Assembly (NCBI GenBank): GCA_963611355.1
Contig: CAVDRM010000028.1
Coordinates: 1 to 34,843, forward strand
Reading direction: 5' to 3'
DNA from: CAVDRM01 sp963611355
GTDB lineage: Bacteria > Bacillota > Clostridia > Christensenellales > Aristaeellaceae
DNA: 34,843 bases
Part shown: positions 1 through 7,744 of the stretch, one piece after another
Numbering within the stretch: position 1 is the stretch's first letter
Layout: each line of letters opens with the position of its first letter
Notes under the pieces: generated by a model
What the model saw: the letters and a program-made list of their open reading frames with translations, nothing else
Database searches by the model: none
Told to the model about the DNA's origin: nothing
Position numbers and translations under genes: made by a program

Positions 1-108
1 GCAGCCTTTTCCTATCGTAAATGCCAGGTGTTGCGGACAGCGGCTTTTACTTTGGGAATTCACGGCTTATCTTTATCAATCTGACGTCATTCGCGGGATA
101 AAAAAGGA
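1..108. other. No recognisable gene in left margin
   Basis: I see no credible reading frame, RNA gene or repeat here. It lies beyond the 3' end of the leftmost minus-strand gene and ends in an A-rich run (about 100-105) that forms the T-tract of that gene's terminator on the other strand. Confidence 0.5.
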
Positions 109-135
109 CTGTGACGGACAAAGCATCCGTCACAG
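100..135 (-). terminator. Rho-independent terminator of the symporter gene
   Basis: Perfect 10-bp arms CTGTGACGGA (109-118) and TCCGTCACAG (126-135) enclose a 7-nt loop. Read on the minus strand the hairpin is followed by a T-run (complement of about 100-105), about 20 bases after the stop codon at 158-160. Confidence 0.85.
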
Positions 136-157
136 CCCATTGGCGCCGTATGATTTT

Positions 158-1681
158 TTACGCAGCGACCTGCTCAAACTCATCACGAATCTGTTCGGAG
201 GGGCGGGCAGTGCAGAGGGAAACGGCGACAATCATGATGCAGCTTACGATAAAAGCGGGGAGCAGTTCATAGATGGCGAACACGCCGCCAAGCGGCTTAA
301 TCAGCAGCTTCCAGATGAACACCATCGCGCCGCCGGAGACCATGCCCGCAATTGCGCCGTACCAGTTGGTGCGCTTCCAGAACAGGGAGAACAGCATCAG
401 CGGGCCGAAGGCTGCGCCGAAGCCGGCCCACGCAAAGGAGGTGATGCCAAAGACGGTGGAATCGGAATTCCATGCAATCACCATCGCAATCAGCGTAATC
501 AGCACCAGCGTGATGCGGGAACACCACATGACCTGCTTGTCGTTTGCATCGCGCTTGAATATTCCGCGGTAGAGGTTTTGGCTGACGGCGCTGGCGGCAA
601 TCAGCAGGTAGGAGTCCGAGGAGGAAATGGATGCGGCCAGTACGCCGGCACAGGCAAAGCCCGCCAGCACAGGAGGCAGGAACTGCGTCGCAGCATCAAT
701 GAACACATTTTCGGCCGCGCTGTTGGAAAGATAGTCCAGCCCGGCCACGCTGCGTCCCACGATGCCGATCATGATGGCGGCCAGCATGGAAATGCTCACC
801 CAGATGATGGCCACGCGGCGGGAGCGCCCCAGCTCATGCTCGGAGCGGATGCCCATGAAGCGCAGCAGCACCTGCGGCATACCGAAGTAGCCAAGCCCCC
901 ATGCCATGGTGGAGATGATGCTCAGAAAGCCGTAGCTGCTGCTCGTGCCGAAGACGTTGGCCTCCTCTGTCGAAGGTGCTGCGGTTCGGAAAAGCGACAG
1001 ATAGCCGTCATAGCTCTTGGCATTTTCGATAACCTTTTGCAGGCCGCCCGCCGCGCTGATGGACAGCGCCATAATCAGCACCAGCACGGTAATCATCACC
1101 ACGGCCTGCATGAAGTCCGATGCGCTCTCGGCCAGATAGCCGCCCAGAAAGGTATATACCAGAACGAACACTGCCGCCACAATCATCATGCCGCCGTAGG
1201 ACAGGCCGAACAGGTTGGAGAACAGCTTGCCGCAGGCGCTCAGACACTGCGCCGCATACACGGAAAAGAAAATGATGATGATGAGCGAGGAAATGAGCAT
1301 CAGCACCTTCTTCTTTTCATGGAAGCGCTTGGAAAAGAAGTCCGGAATGGTGAAGGCATCCACCTTGATACTGTAGCGGCGCAGACGCTTGGAGACAATT
1401 AAAAAGTTCAGATAGGTACCGACGGCCAAGCCGATGCATGTCCAGCCGACGTCGGCCAGACCCGTCCAGTATGCAAGGCCGGGCAGCCCCATCAGAAGAT
1501 AGCCGGACATGTCGGAGGCCTCCGCGCTGAAAGCCGTTACCCACGGGCCTAAGCTGCGCCCGCCCAGAAAATAGCTTTCCGTGTCCCTGTTTGCGCGGCG
1601 CGCAAAGACCACGCCGATGGCAATGACCGCCGCCATGTAAATCACCATAGCCAGCAGATGCTGCAAGTTCGCTTCGGTCAT
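158..1681 (-). CDS. putP: Sodium/proline-type symporter (SSS family)
   Basis: Polytopic membrane protein of the sodium:solute symporter family, most like PutP, which takes up proline (or a similar amino acid) with Na+. I chose the internal ATG at 1681 (507 aa) because GAAGGGAAGGGA lies just upstream and the protein then begins directly with the first membrane helix (LLAMVIYMAAVIAIGVVFA). The longer frame back to 1780 adds a non-conserved, charged stretch. Supporting sequence includes the PutP-like ASDMSGYLLMGLPG block in the second helix region, the SISSSDSYLLIAASA segment late in the protein, and about a dozen hydrophobic helices. It is divergent from a LysR gene that probably regulates it. 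Family assignment is firm; proline as substrate is inference. Confidence 0.88.
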   Translation of the reverse strand: MTEANLQHLLAMVIYMAAVIAIGVVFARRANRDTESYFLGGRSLGPWVTAFSAEASDMSGYLLMGLPGLAYWTGLADVGWTCIGLAVGTYLNFLIVSKRLRRYSIKVDAFTIPDFFSKRFHEKKKVLMLISSLIIIIFFSVYAAQCLSACGKLFSNLFGLSYGGMMIVAAVFVLVYTFLGGYLAESASDFMQAVVMITVLVLIMALSISAAGGLQKVIENAKSYDGYLSLFRTAAPSTEEANVFGTSSSYGFLSIISTMAWGLGYFGMPQVLLRFMGIRSEHELGRSRRVAIIWVSISMLAAIMIGIVGRSVAGLDYLSNSAAENVFIDAATQFLPPVLAGFACAGVLAASISSSDSYLLIAASAVSQNLYRGIFKRDANDKQVMWCSRITLVLITLIAMVIAWNSDSTVFGITSFAWAGFGAAFGPLMLFSLFWKRTNWYGAIAGMVSGGAMVFIWKLLIKPLGGVFAIYELLPAFIVSCIMIVAVSLCTARPSEQIRDEFEQVAA

Positions 1682-1777
1682 AGTGTCCCTTCCCTTCTGA
1701 AGCGCGGCGTTTCCCGCCCGCTCTGCCCGTTCTGAAACGACTGAAAATAATTTCATACAGGGGCTTGATTTTTCACA

Positions 1778-1806
1778 CATGAAGGTTTATAATGCATAAC
1801 ATGAAG
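1778..1806. promoter_or_regulatory. Candidate LysR operator over the symporter -10
   Basis: TTATAATGCATAA (1787-1799) is a TTAT-N5-ATAA dyad of the T-N11-A type that LysR proteins favour, and it overlaps the symporter -10 box. It is flanked by a direct repeat ACATGAAG at 1778-1785 and 1799-1806, two helical turns apart. The pattern is seen in the sequence; binding by the adjacent LysR protein is inferred. Confidence 0.45.
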
Positions 1807-1813
1807 CCTTCAA
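1786..1813 (-). promoter_or_regulatory. Putative promoter of the symporter gene
   Basis: On the minus strand TTGAAG (1813-1808), a 16-nt spacer and TATAAA (1791-1786) give a sigma-A-like promoter. It would leave a leader of roughly 100 nt before the ATG at 1681. Confidence 0.55.
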
Positions 1814-1871
1814 ATGCGATGGCGCTATCATAGCACATCACGGAGTGAAAATCAAGGGGGTCAAACAAAAA

Positions 1872-2765
1872 ATGGACATAAAAAAATATGAGGTATTTGA
1901 AAAGACGGTGGATACAGCCTCACTGACGAAGGCGGCGGAGGAGCTGGGGCTTACGCAGTCCGGCGTGAGCCATATCATTGCTTCCGTTGAAAATGAGTTG
2001 CAGCTTCCGCTGCTCAAGCGTTCACGGGTGGCCACGCGGCTGACGCCGGAGGGGGAGAAGCTGCTGCCCTATATTCGGGAAATCGTGCGGCAGGAAAAGC
2101 TCCTGCGCAGCGCGGCGGAGGAGCTGAGCACGCGGGTGGCCGGCTCCATCCGCATCGGCACATTCACCAGCGTCGCCACGCACTGGCTGCCGGCCATGAT
2201 GATGTCCTTCCAGCAGGCGCATCCGCAGGCGGACTTTCAGCTTCTGAGCGGGGATTATCATGATGTGGAGGGCTGGGTGAATGACGGGAGCGTCGATGTG
2301 GCGTTCACGACCCTGCCGACGCCGCTCAAATGCCGCTGCATACCGCTGTGCGAAGACGCGCTGATGGCCGTGCTGCCCAAGGGTCATCCGCTGAGCAGGC
2401 AGACCGTTTGCCGCGTGGAGGATGTGGCGAAGGAGGCGTTCGTATCGCTTTTGGAATCCTCGAACCACGATGCGCGGCGGGCGTTTGAGGCCGTCAAAAT
2501 GCGCCCGAATATCCGTTTTCGCACGAAGGATGATTATGCGGTGATTGCGATGGTGCGGCAGGGCTTGGGCGTGAGCATCATGCCGTCCCTGCTCCTGCGC
2601 GGGAACGACGACGGCATCGAAATCCGCCCCATTGACCCGCCGGCCAGCCGCACCATCGCCTTGGCCATCCCCGCCGCCGTCCCCGGCGCAGCGACCCGCC
2701 GCTTTGCGGAGTTCGCGGTGGAATGGGTAAAGGGGAGAGGGGAGACGCCGGAAAAGAAAGCGTGA
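1872..2765 (+). CDS. LysR-family transcriptional regulator
   Basis: A 297-aa LysR-type regulator. The N-terminal winged helix-turn-helix occupies about residues 1-60, with the typical TASLTKAAEELGLTQSGVSH recognition region. It is followed by a linker helix and a periplasmic-binding-like effector domain (about 85-290). I prefer ATG 1872 over the in-frame ATG at 1845 because LysR proteins start close to the HTH and AAGGGGG precedes 1872 at about 11 nt. It is transcribed away from the PutP-like symporter, the classical arrangement for a regulator of its divergent neighbour. The inducer is unknown; an amino acid carried by the symporter is a reasonable guess. Confidence 0.88.
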   Translation: MDIKKYEVFEKTVDTASLTKAAEELGLTQSGVSHIIASVENELQLPLLKRSRVATRLTPEGEKLLPYIREIVRQEKLLRSAAEELSTRVAGSIRIGTFTSVATHWLPAMMMSFQQAHPQADFQLLSGDYHDVEGWVNDGSVDVAFTTLPTPLKCRCIPLCEDALMAVLPKGHPLSRQTVCRVEDVAKEAFVSLLESSNHDARRAFEAVKMRPNIRFRTKDDYAVIAMVRQGLGVSIMPSLLLRGNDDGIEIRPIDPPASRTIALAIPAAVPGAATRRFAEFAVEWVKGRGETPEKKA

Positions 2766-2828
2766 AAGTTATTCTTTTTTATCATTTATGAAGGAGCATT
2801 CAGCAGCGCTGTTAAATCTGAATTTCAG

Positions 2829-3233
2829 TCAAACCACGAACGATACAACGATATAAATCACAGCACAGGCAAGGTCGGACAGGAGACAGCAGACATCCTT
2901 TTCGGCGTCGTCCAGCTCGCCAAAGGTCACGGGCTTTTCGTCCACATAGTCAATGATATCGCCGTAGCTGCGCGCAGGCTTTTTGCCGATGTTGATGCGC
3001 TTCATCATCATTTTAGGCAGACGGACGCCGTCCAGACGGAGCCAAGCAATCCAGCCGAGCAGGATGAAGGCGATGCCCAGCAGCAGCGCCGTATACATGC
3101 TGACCTGCGCTCCGCTGAACAGCCGGCCGGAGACCAGCAGCAGAATCAGGGCTATCAAAAAACGATTCACGGCCATATAAATGGTCGGGCGCAGTAATTC
3201 GCGGGTGTACACGGAACGAATTTTCTTTATCAT
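2829..3233 (-). CDS. Small hypothetical membrane protein
   Basis: A 134-aa protein I do not recognise. It has two hydrophobic helices near the N-terminus (about 22-39 and 45-65), a basic stretch (KMMMKRINIGKK), an acidic middle segment and a third hydrophobic helix ending at the C-terminus (about 115-134). A ribosome site is weak (GGAAG region upstream of the ATG), but a good minus-strand promoter lies 70-100 bases upstream. It converges on the LysR gene with 63 bases between the stops and no clear terminator there. Function unknown. Confidence 0.65.
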   Translation of the reverse strand: MIKKIRSVYTRELLRPTIYMAVNRFLIALILLLVSGRLFSGAQVSMYTALLLGIAFILLGWIAWLRLDGVRLPKMMMKRINIGKKPARSYGDIIDYVDEKPVTFGELDDAEKDVCCLLSDLACAVIYIVVSFVV

Positions 3234-3307
3234 AGGAAGAAATACCTTTCAATGCGGTCGCAGGGGCCAATGCAGGAGCATACAGTAGTGCCTGCTCCAT
3301 CGTGCTT

Positions 3308-3335
3308 ATTATATCATAGAGGCGCTCAAACGCAA
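3308..3335 (-). promoter_or_regulatory. Promoter of the small membrane protein gene
   Basis: On the minus strand TTGCGT (3335-3330), a 16-nt spacer and a perfect TATAAT (3313-3308). The predicted leader of about 70 nt contains a GGAGCA/TGCTCC stem (3275-3280 with 3293-3298). Confidence 0.6.
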
Positions 3336-3443
3336 TGGCGGATTTGAGCCATCCCGCATAATTTGGCGGCATCGCCCGATGCGCCTGACAAAAAATATGC
3401 ATTTAGGTTGTTTCGTTTATATGATGTCGACTTTATACAGAAA

Positions 3444-3533
3444 AAATACAAAATGCATAAATCACACAGCAAAAATTCAAGTACATCATTTCTCACACAC
3501 CAAACGTGATTGAATTGTACATTTTTTGTATTT
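3444..3533. repeat. Inverted repeat upstream of the opp promoter
   Basis: Arms AAATACAAAA (3444-3453) and TTTTGTATTT (3524-3533) lie in the AT-rich stretch immediately upstream of the binding-protein promoter. A direct repeat GTACAT occurs at 3481-3486 and 3518-3523. It may be a regulator site or UP-like element. The rest of the roughly 400-base gap (3234-3632) holds only the two promoters and a leader hairpin. Confidence 0.4.
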
Positions 3534-3548
3534 GAAATGAATGATTTA

Positions 3549-3577
3549 TTGACACGGAATGCAATCTTTCGTATAAT
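3549..3577 (+). promoter_or_regulatory. Consensus sigma-A promoter of the opp operon
   Basis: TTGACA (3549-3554), exactly 17 nt, TATAAT (3572-3577): a perfect consensus promoter that should start transcription near 3584. Confidence 0.9.
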
Positions 3578-3587
3578 AGCTTTATAT

Positions 3588-3610
3588 AAATGCGGTGAAG
3601 AGCCGCATTT
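3588..3610 (+). promoter_or_regulatory. 5' leader stem-loop of the opp mRNA
   Basis: AAATGCGG (3588-3595) pairs perfectly with CCGCATTT (3603-3610) around a 7-nt loop. This puts an 8-bp stem within a few bases of the predicted mRNA 5' end and about 10 nt before the AAGGAGG ribosome site. A role in mRNA stability is inferred. Confidence 0.55.
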
Positions 3611-3632
3611 GGAAGTAGAAGGAGGATGGAAC

Positions 3633-5516
3633 ATGAAGAAGTATTTGTCCCTCGTGCTGGCACTCATGCTTGTGCTCAGCAGTGTCGCGTTCACGGCATC
3701 TGCGGACGAGATCAAGGATCTCCATGCCTATGAGACTGTCGCCCGCGAAATGGAGACATGGTGCTACCATTATTCTCAGATGGCCGTTGACCTGAACGTA
3801 CTGAGCAATTTCTATGACCATCTGCTCACCAACAATGCCAGCGGCGAGCTGGTCGGCTGTATTGCCAAGGACTGGTATTCCGAGGACGGAGGCCAGACTT
3901 GGGTCTTCAAGCTCAATGAGGGCGTGACCTGGGTCGATTATCAGGGCAACTACAAGGCAGACTGCACCGCACAGGACTGGGTGACCGGCCTTGAATGGGT
4001 GCTGAACTTCGGCAAGAACCAGTCCCAGAACACCTCCATGCCGATTGAGATGATTCGGGGCGCCGGCGACTACTATAATTACACCAAGGAGCTGGGTGCG
4101 GACGAAGCCAAGAAGCTGGGCACCGAAAAGTTCTTGGAAATGGTCGGCATTGAGACTCCCGATGACTACACCATCATCTATCGCTGCACCGATCAGCTGA
4201 GCTACTTCCCCTCTGTGGCCTGCTATAACTGCCTGGCGCCTCTTTCCGCAAAGCTGATTGAGGAAATCGGCGTGGACGGTTACTTCGGCGTTGACTACAC
4301 CACCATGTGGTACAACGGCCCGTACACCTGCACCGAATACATCTACCAGAATGAAAAGGTACTGACCAAGAATGAGGCCTACTGGAACAAGGACAATACC
4401 AAGCTGTTTGACACCGTGACCATCAAGATGGCCGAGGATGTCGATGTGGCATTCCAGTGGTTTGCCGCCGGCGACTTGGACTTTGTCTCTCTGAACCAGT
4501 CCAACCTGAGCACCATCTACAACAATAAGGACAACGAATTCCACGATTATCTGGTGGAGAGCCGCCCGACTAAGTATTCCTATCAGATTCATTTCGTCTA
4601 TGATAAGAAGAACGAGGACGGTACGCCCGATACCAACTGGAACACCGCCGTTGCCAATGAGAACTTCCGTCTGGCGCTGTACTACGGCCTGGATGCCACC
4701 AGCTGGCTGGCTACCATCAACTTCATCAATCCGCTGAGTTGCCAGAACTTCTGCTACACGGCAAACGTTGTGTCCGTCAACAGCGAAGGCGTTGACTATA
4801 CGCAGCTTGTGCGCAATGAGCTTGGACTTCAGTATGACAGCACGACCTTTGTCCGCCGCGATGGGGCCAAGGCTGCCGATTATAAGGCCAAGGCCATGGA
4901 AGAACTCACTGCCGCCGGCGTTGAGTTGCCTGTCAAGATGACGTTCTACATCAAGGGCTCCGACCAGACCAATAAGGACAGAGCGGACACCTTCGCGCAG
5001 ATGCTCAGCGATTGCTTGGGCGATGAATTTGTCACGCTGGAGATTCGCACCTATGTTTCCAATCAGACCACTGAGGTCCGCAAGCCGCAGCTGGCTTCCT
5101 TCTTCATCAACGGCTGGGGCGCTGACTTTGCTGACCCAATCAACTTCTTGGGACAGGAAACCTACGCCGACGATAACGCCTACTATTCCGTCAACTACTC
5201 CATGATTAACAATGCCACTGACGAGAAGCTGATTGCCACCTACAAGGAATTCAGCGAACTGGTCTATGAAGCCAAGGCAATCACCGATGATTTGGATGCC
5301 CGCTATGCGGCCTTCGCCAAGGCGGAAGCCTATATGATTCAGCATGCGCTGGTCATTCCGTGGTACTATGATGTATCTTGGAAGCTGACGGGCGTGAACG
5401 AGTATACAAAGATTTACACCGCTTATGGCAACCAGTCCGAGCGCTATGTCAACTGGGAGACCAACAGCGATTTGTACACCACGGAGGATTACGAGGCTTT
5501 CAAGGCCGCACAGTAA
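3633..5516 (+). CDS. Oligopeptide ABC transporter, substrate-binding protein
   Basis: A 627-aa extracellular solute-binding protein of family 5 (OppA/DppA type) that would deliver peptides to the permeases encoded downstream. The ATG at 3633 is preceded by AAGGAGG (3619-3625) and opens a signal peptide (MKKYLSLVLALMLVLSS...) ending at about ASA-24/DE. There is no lipobox cysteine, unusual for a Gram-positive binding protein, so membrane tethering is not evident. The mature part shows family hallmarks such as LAKDWYSEDGGQTWVFKLNEGVTW-like text near residues 75-100 and a WYNGPYTCTEY segment further on. It is the first gene of the operon, separated from the permeases by hairpins that probably reduce downstream expression. 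Peptide class is unknown; murein peptides are possible from the neighbouring recycling genes. Confidence 0.9.
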   Translation: MKKYLSLVLALMLVLSSVAFTASADEIKDLHAYETVAREMETWCYHYSQMAVDLNVLSNFYDHLLTNNASGELVGCIAKDWYSEDGGQTWVFKLNEGVTWVDYQGNYKADCTAQDWVTGLEWVLNFGKNQSQNTSMPIEMIRGAGDYYNYTKELGADEAKKLGTEKFLEMVGIETPDDYTIIYRCTDQLSYFPSVACYNCLAPLSAKLIEEIGVDGYFGVDYTTMWYNGPYTCTEYIYQNEKVLTKNEAYWNKDNTKLFDTVTIKMAEDVDVAFQWFAAGDLDFVSLNQSNLSTIYNNKDNEFHDYLVESRPTKYSYQIHFVYDKKNEDGTPDTNWNTAVANENFRLALYYGLDATSWLATINFINPLSCQNFCYTANVVSVNSEGVDYTQLVRNELGLQYDSTTFVRRDGAKAADYKAKAMEELTAAGVELPVKMTFYIKGSDQTNKDRADTFAQMLSDCLGDEFVTLEIRTYVSNQTTEVRKPQLASFFINGWGADFADPINFLGQETYADDNAYYSVNYSMINNATDEKLIATYKEFSELVYEAKAITDDLDARYAAFAKAEAYMIQHALVIPWYYDVSWKLTGVNEYTKIYTAYGNQSERYVNWETNSDLYTTEDYEAFKAAQ

Positions 5517-5530
5517 TTCCCGATGCGAAT

Positions 5531-5567
5531 GGGGGGAGCGGTCTTCTTGCGGGAGACCGCCCCTTTT
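5531..5567 (+). terminator. Attenuating hairpin after the binding-protein gene
   Basis: GCGGTCT (5538-5544) pairs with AGACCGC (5554-5560), extended by GGG/CCC across a one-base bulge and followed by TTTT. It lies 15-50 nt after the stop and probably terminates or 3'-stabilises most binding-protein mRNA, with read-through into the permease genes. Confidence 0.75.
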
Positions 5568-5625
5568 CAGATATTTTTTGAAACGCAAAGGCAGACCCGC
5601 GCCGAACCGTGCGGGGGTGCTTTAG

Positions 5626-5654
5626 CAGCGGCTTTGTGATAAAGCGGCTGTTTT
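5626..5654 (+). terminator. Second hairpin between binding protein and permeases
   Basis: CAGCGGCTTT (5626-5635) pairs 9/10 with AAAGCGGCTG (5641-5650) across GTGAT and is followed by TTTT. It may be a second attenuation step before the permease genes. Confidence 0.5.
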
Positions 5655-5724
5655 AGGATATTATCACAGGCAGACGTGATCATGCCCTAAGACAGCATAT
5701 CTTGAGAACAAAGGGGATGAACCG

Positions 5725-6711
5725 ATGGCAAAGTACATTCTGAAGCGTTTTGCACAGTCCGTGCTGACGATTTTTTTGGTCGTCTGCGTGGTTTTTCTGC
5801 TCATGCGGCTTCTGCCGACCGATTACTACTTTACCGAGGAACAGCTGATGAAGTTGACGGCGGAGCAGCAGCAGGACATTCTCCGTCAGGCCGGTATGCT
5901 GGACCATCCCCTTGTGCAGCTCGGACGGTATTTGCGGGATATCCTGCATGGTGATTTCGGCGTGTCGCACCGCATCCAGACAGGCAAGAGCGTTTCCTCC
6001 ATTATCGTTGACCGCTTTGCCGTTTCGATGCGCTTGGGGCTGATAGCATTGGCCTTTGCGCTGGTCATCGGCGTGACCTCCGGCATTTTGCAGGCGCGGT
6101 TTAAGGACGGGCTGTATGACCACATCGGTACGGCGTTCACCATCTTTGTCAATGCGGTGCCGCATCTGGTGTCGTATTCTCTGGTGATGGTCTTCGGCGC
6201 ACGGGTGCTGGGGCTTCCCAGCATGTATTCGGGACGCAAGGTATGGAAATTTGTCCTTTTTGGAATGCAGTGCCAATTCAATTATTCGCAGATTCTTCCA
6301 ATCATTTGTCTGGCGCTCGGCTCGACGGCCAGCTATATGCTCTGGATGCGCCGTTATATGGTGGATGAGCTGAACAAGGACTATATCCGCTTGGCCAAGC
6401 TGAAGGGGCTTTCCAGCACCAAGGTCATGTTCCGCCATGTGATGAAGAACGCCTTCCTGCCGCTGGCGCAGTATCTGCCGTATTCCGTTCTGCTGACGGT
6501 CGGCGGCTCGATTTTGGTAGAGCGCTTTTATTCCGTGCCGGGCATTGGCAACCTGCTGCCGGACGCCATCGCCAAATACGATGTGAACTGCGTGCAGGCG
6601 CTGGTTATCCTGTATGCCGCGCTGGGCATCACGGGACTGTTTTTGGGCGACCTGCTGCTTACGCTGCTTGACCCCCGCATTTCGCTGGTTGAGAAAGGAG
6701 AGACGCGCTGA
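5725..6711 (+). CDS. Peptide ABC transporter permease, OppB/DppB type
   Basis: A 328-aa inner-membrane permease. It begins MAKYILKRFAQSVLTIFLVV, the usual start of OppB/DppB proteins with a first helix at about 9-29. The binding-protein-dependent transport domain follows (about 95-320). The EAA-type cytoplasmic loop is visible as DYIRLAKLKGLSSTKVMFRHVMKNA. AAAGGGGATGA precedes the ATG. It overlaps the next gene by one base (TGATG), so the two permeases are translationally coupled. Substrate is peptide by family; the exact specificity is not visible. Confidence 0.92.
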   Translation: MAKYILKRFAQSVLTIFLVVCVVFLLMRLLPTDYYFTEEQLMKLTAEQQQDILRQAGMLDHPLVQLGRYLRDILHGDFGVSHRIQTGKSVSSIIVDRFAVSMRLGLIALAFALVIGVTSGILQARFKDGLYDHIGTAFTIFVNAVPHLVSYSLVMVFGARVLGLPSMYSGRKVWKFVLFGMQCQFNYSQILPIICLALGSTASYMLWMRRYMVDELNKDYIRLAKLKGLSSTKVMFRHVMKNAFLPLAQYLPYSVLLTVGGSILVERFYSVPGIGNLLPDAIAKYDVNCVQALVILYAALGITGLFLGDLLLTLLDPRISLVEKGETR

Positions 6712-7730
6712 TGGCCAAAAGAATGATTGTCGATTTGAATGCGGACAAGAATGCCATCGACACCGATTTGGATAAGCGCTATAGTTTGGGAAGCGTTCAT
6801 TCGGATGCGCGGGCTCAGATGCCCGAAAAGCAGCTCTTCAGCTTTGCGAAATATAAGTCTCAGGATGCGGAGCGCATCGGCTACAGCAACTATTCCTATT
6901 GGAAAAGCGTCTGGCAGAATTTTCTGAAGAAGAAAACGGCCGTCGTAATGGCGTTAGTGTTCTTTCTTCTGTTCATTTTCACCTTTGTGGCGGTCAGAAT
7001 CAGTAAGTTTGACGTGAACAACCTGCGCATTGATACGCAGCTTATGTTCACCTCGCCCAACAGCGAATTCTGGTTCGGCACGGATAATTTGGGGCGCGAT
7101 TACTGGTGTCAGGTATGGAGCGCCACGCAGACGTCCATTCTCCTGTCTGTGTCCGTGTCATTCGGCCAGATTTTTATCGGCGTCTGCATCGGGCTGGTGT
7201 GGGGCTACGTCCGAAAGCTGGACCGTTTTTTCACCGAGCTGTACAATTTTATCGACAATATCCCCACCATCATTTATATGACCCTGATTGCCCTGATGGT
7301 GGGCAAAAGCACGCTCATCATGGGCATCGCAATGGTGGCTTTCTATTGGCTCGGTACGGCGCGAAATGTACGCAATCTGGTGTTCATGTACCGGGACCGT
7401 GAATACAATCTCGCCTCCCGCTGCCTTGGCACGGGGCTGTGGCGCATCCTGGCCAAGAACATTTTTCCGTATCTGGTCAGCGTAATCATCCTGCGGCTGG
7501 CATTGTCCATCCCCGGCATCATCGCCTATGAAACCACGCTGTCTTATCTGGGACTGCTGGATATTTCCACACCGTCGCTCGGCATTCTCCTGCGCAATGC
7601 CCGCAGCTATTTTCTTGATTATCCCTATCTGCTGATTTTTCCGGCGGGCATCGTATCGCTGATTACCGTCACCTTCTATTTGGTGGGCAACGCATTTTCG
7701 GATGCCTGTGACCCGCGCAATCATGTGTAA
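6711..7730 (+). CDS. Peptide ABC transporter permease, OppC/DppC type
   Basis: A 339-aa permease partner of the OppB-like protein. A long cytoplasmic N-terminus of about 75 residues is followed by the first helix (VVMALVFFLLFIFTFVAVRI), the OppC signature NSEFWFGTDNLGRDYW (about residues 119-134) and five more helices. The EAA loop reads NLASRCLGTGLWRILAKNIFPY. AAAGGAG precedes the ATG, which overlaps the oppB-like stop. It is a little longer than typical OppC because of the extended N-terminus. Confidence 0.92.
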   Translation: MAKRMIVDLNADKNAIDTDLDKRYSLGSVHSDARAQMPEKQLFSFAKYKSQDAERIGYSNYSYWKSVWQNFLKKKTAVVMALVFFLLFIFTFVAVRISKFDVNNLRIDTQLMFTSPNSEFWFGTDNLGRDYWCQVWSATQTSILLSVSVSFGQIFIGVCIGLVWGYVRKLDRFFTELYNFIDNIPTIIYMTLIALMVGKSTLIMGIAMVAFYWLGTARNVRNLVFMYRDREYNLASRCLGTGLWRILAKNIFPYLVSVIILRLALSIPGIIAYETTLSYLGLLDISTPSLGILLRNARSYFLDYPYLLIFPAGIVSLITVTFYLVGNAFSDACDPRNHV

Positions 7731-7744
7731 GAGGAGGGGACAAG

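Noticed and set aside
140..1402. 420-codon plus-strand frame antisense to the symporter
   Set aside because: His/Gln/Ala-rich nonsense composition, no ribosome site; the symporter on the other strand is clear.
3582..5588. 668-codon open frame antisense to the peptide-binding protein
   Set aside because: No start signal or family resemblance; the sense frame has a promoter, ribosome site, signal peptide and domain match.
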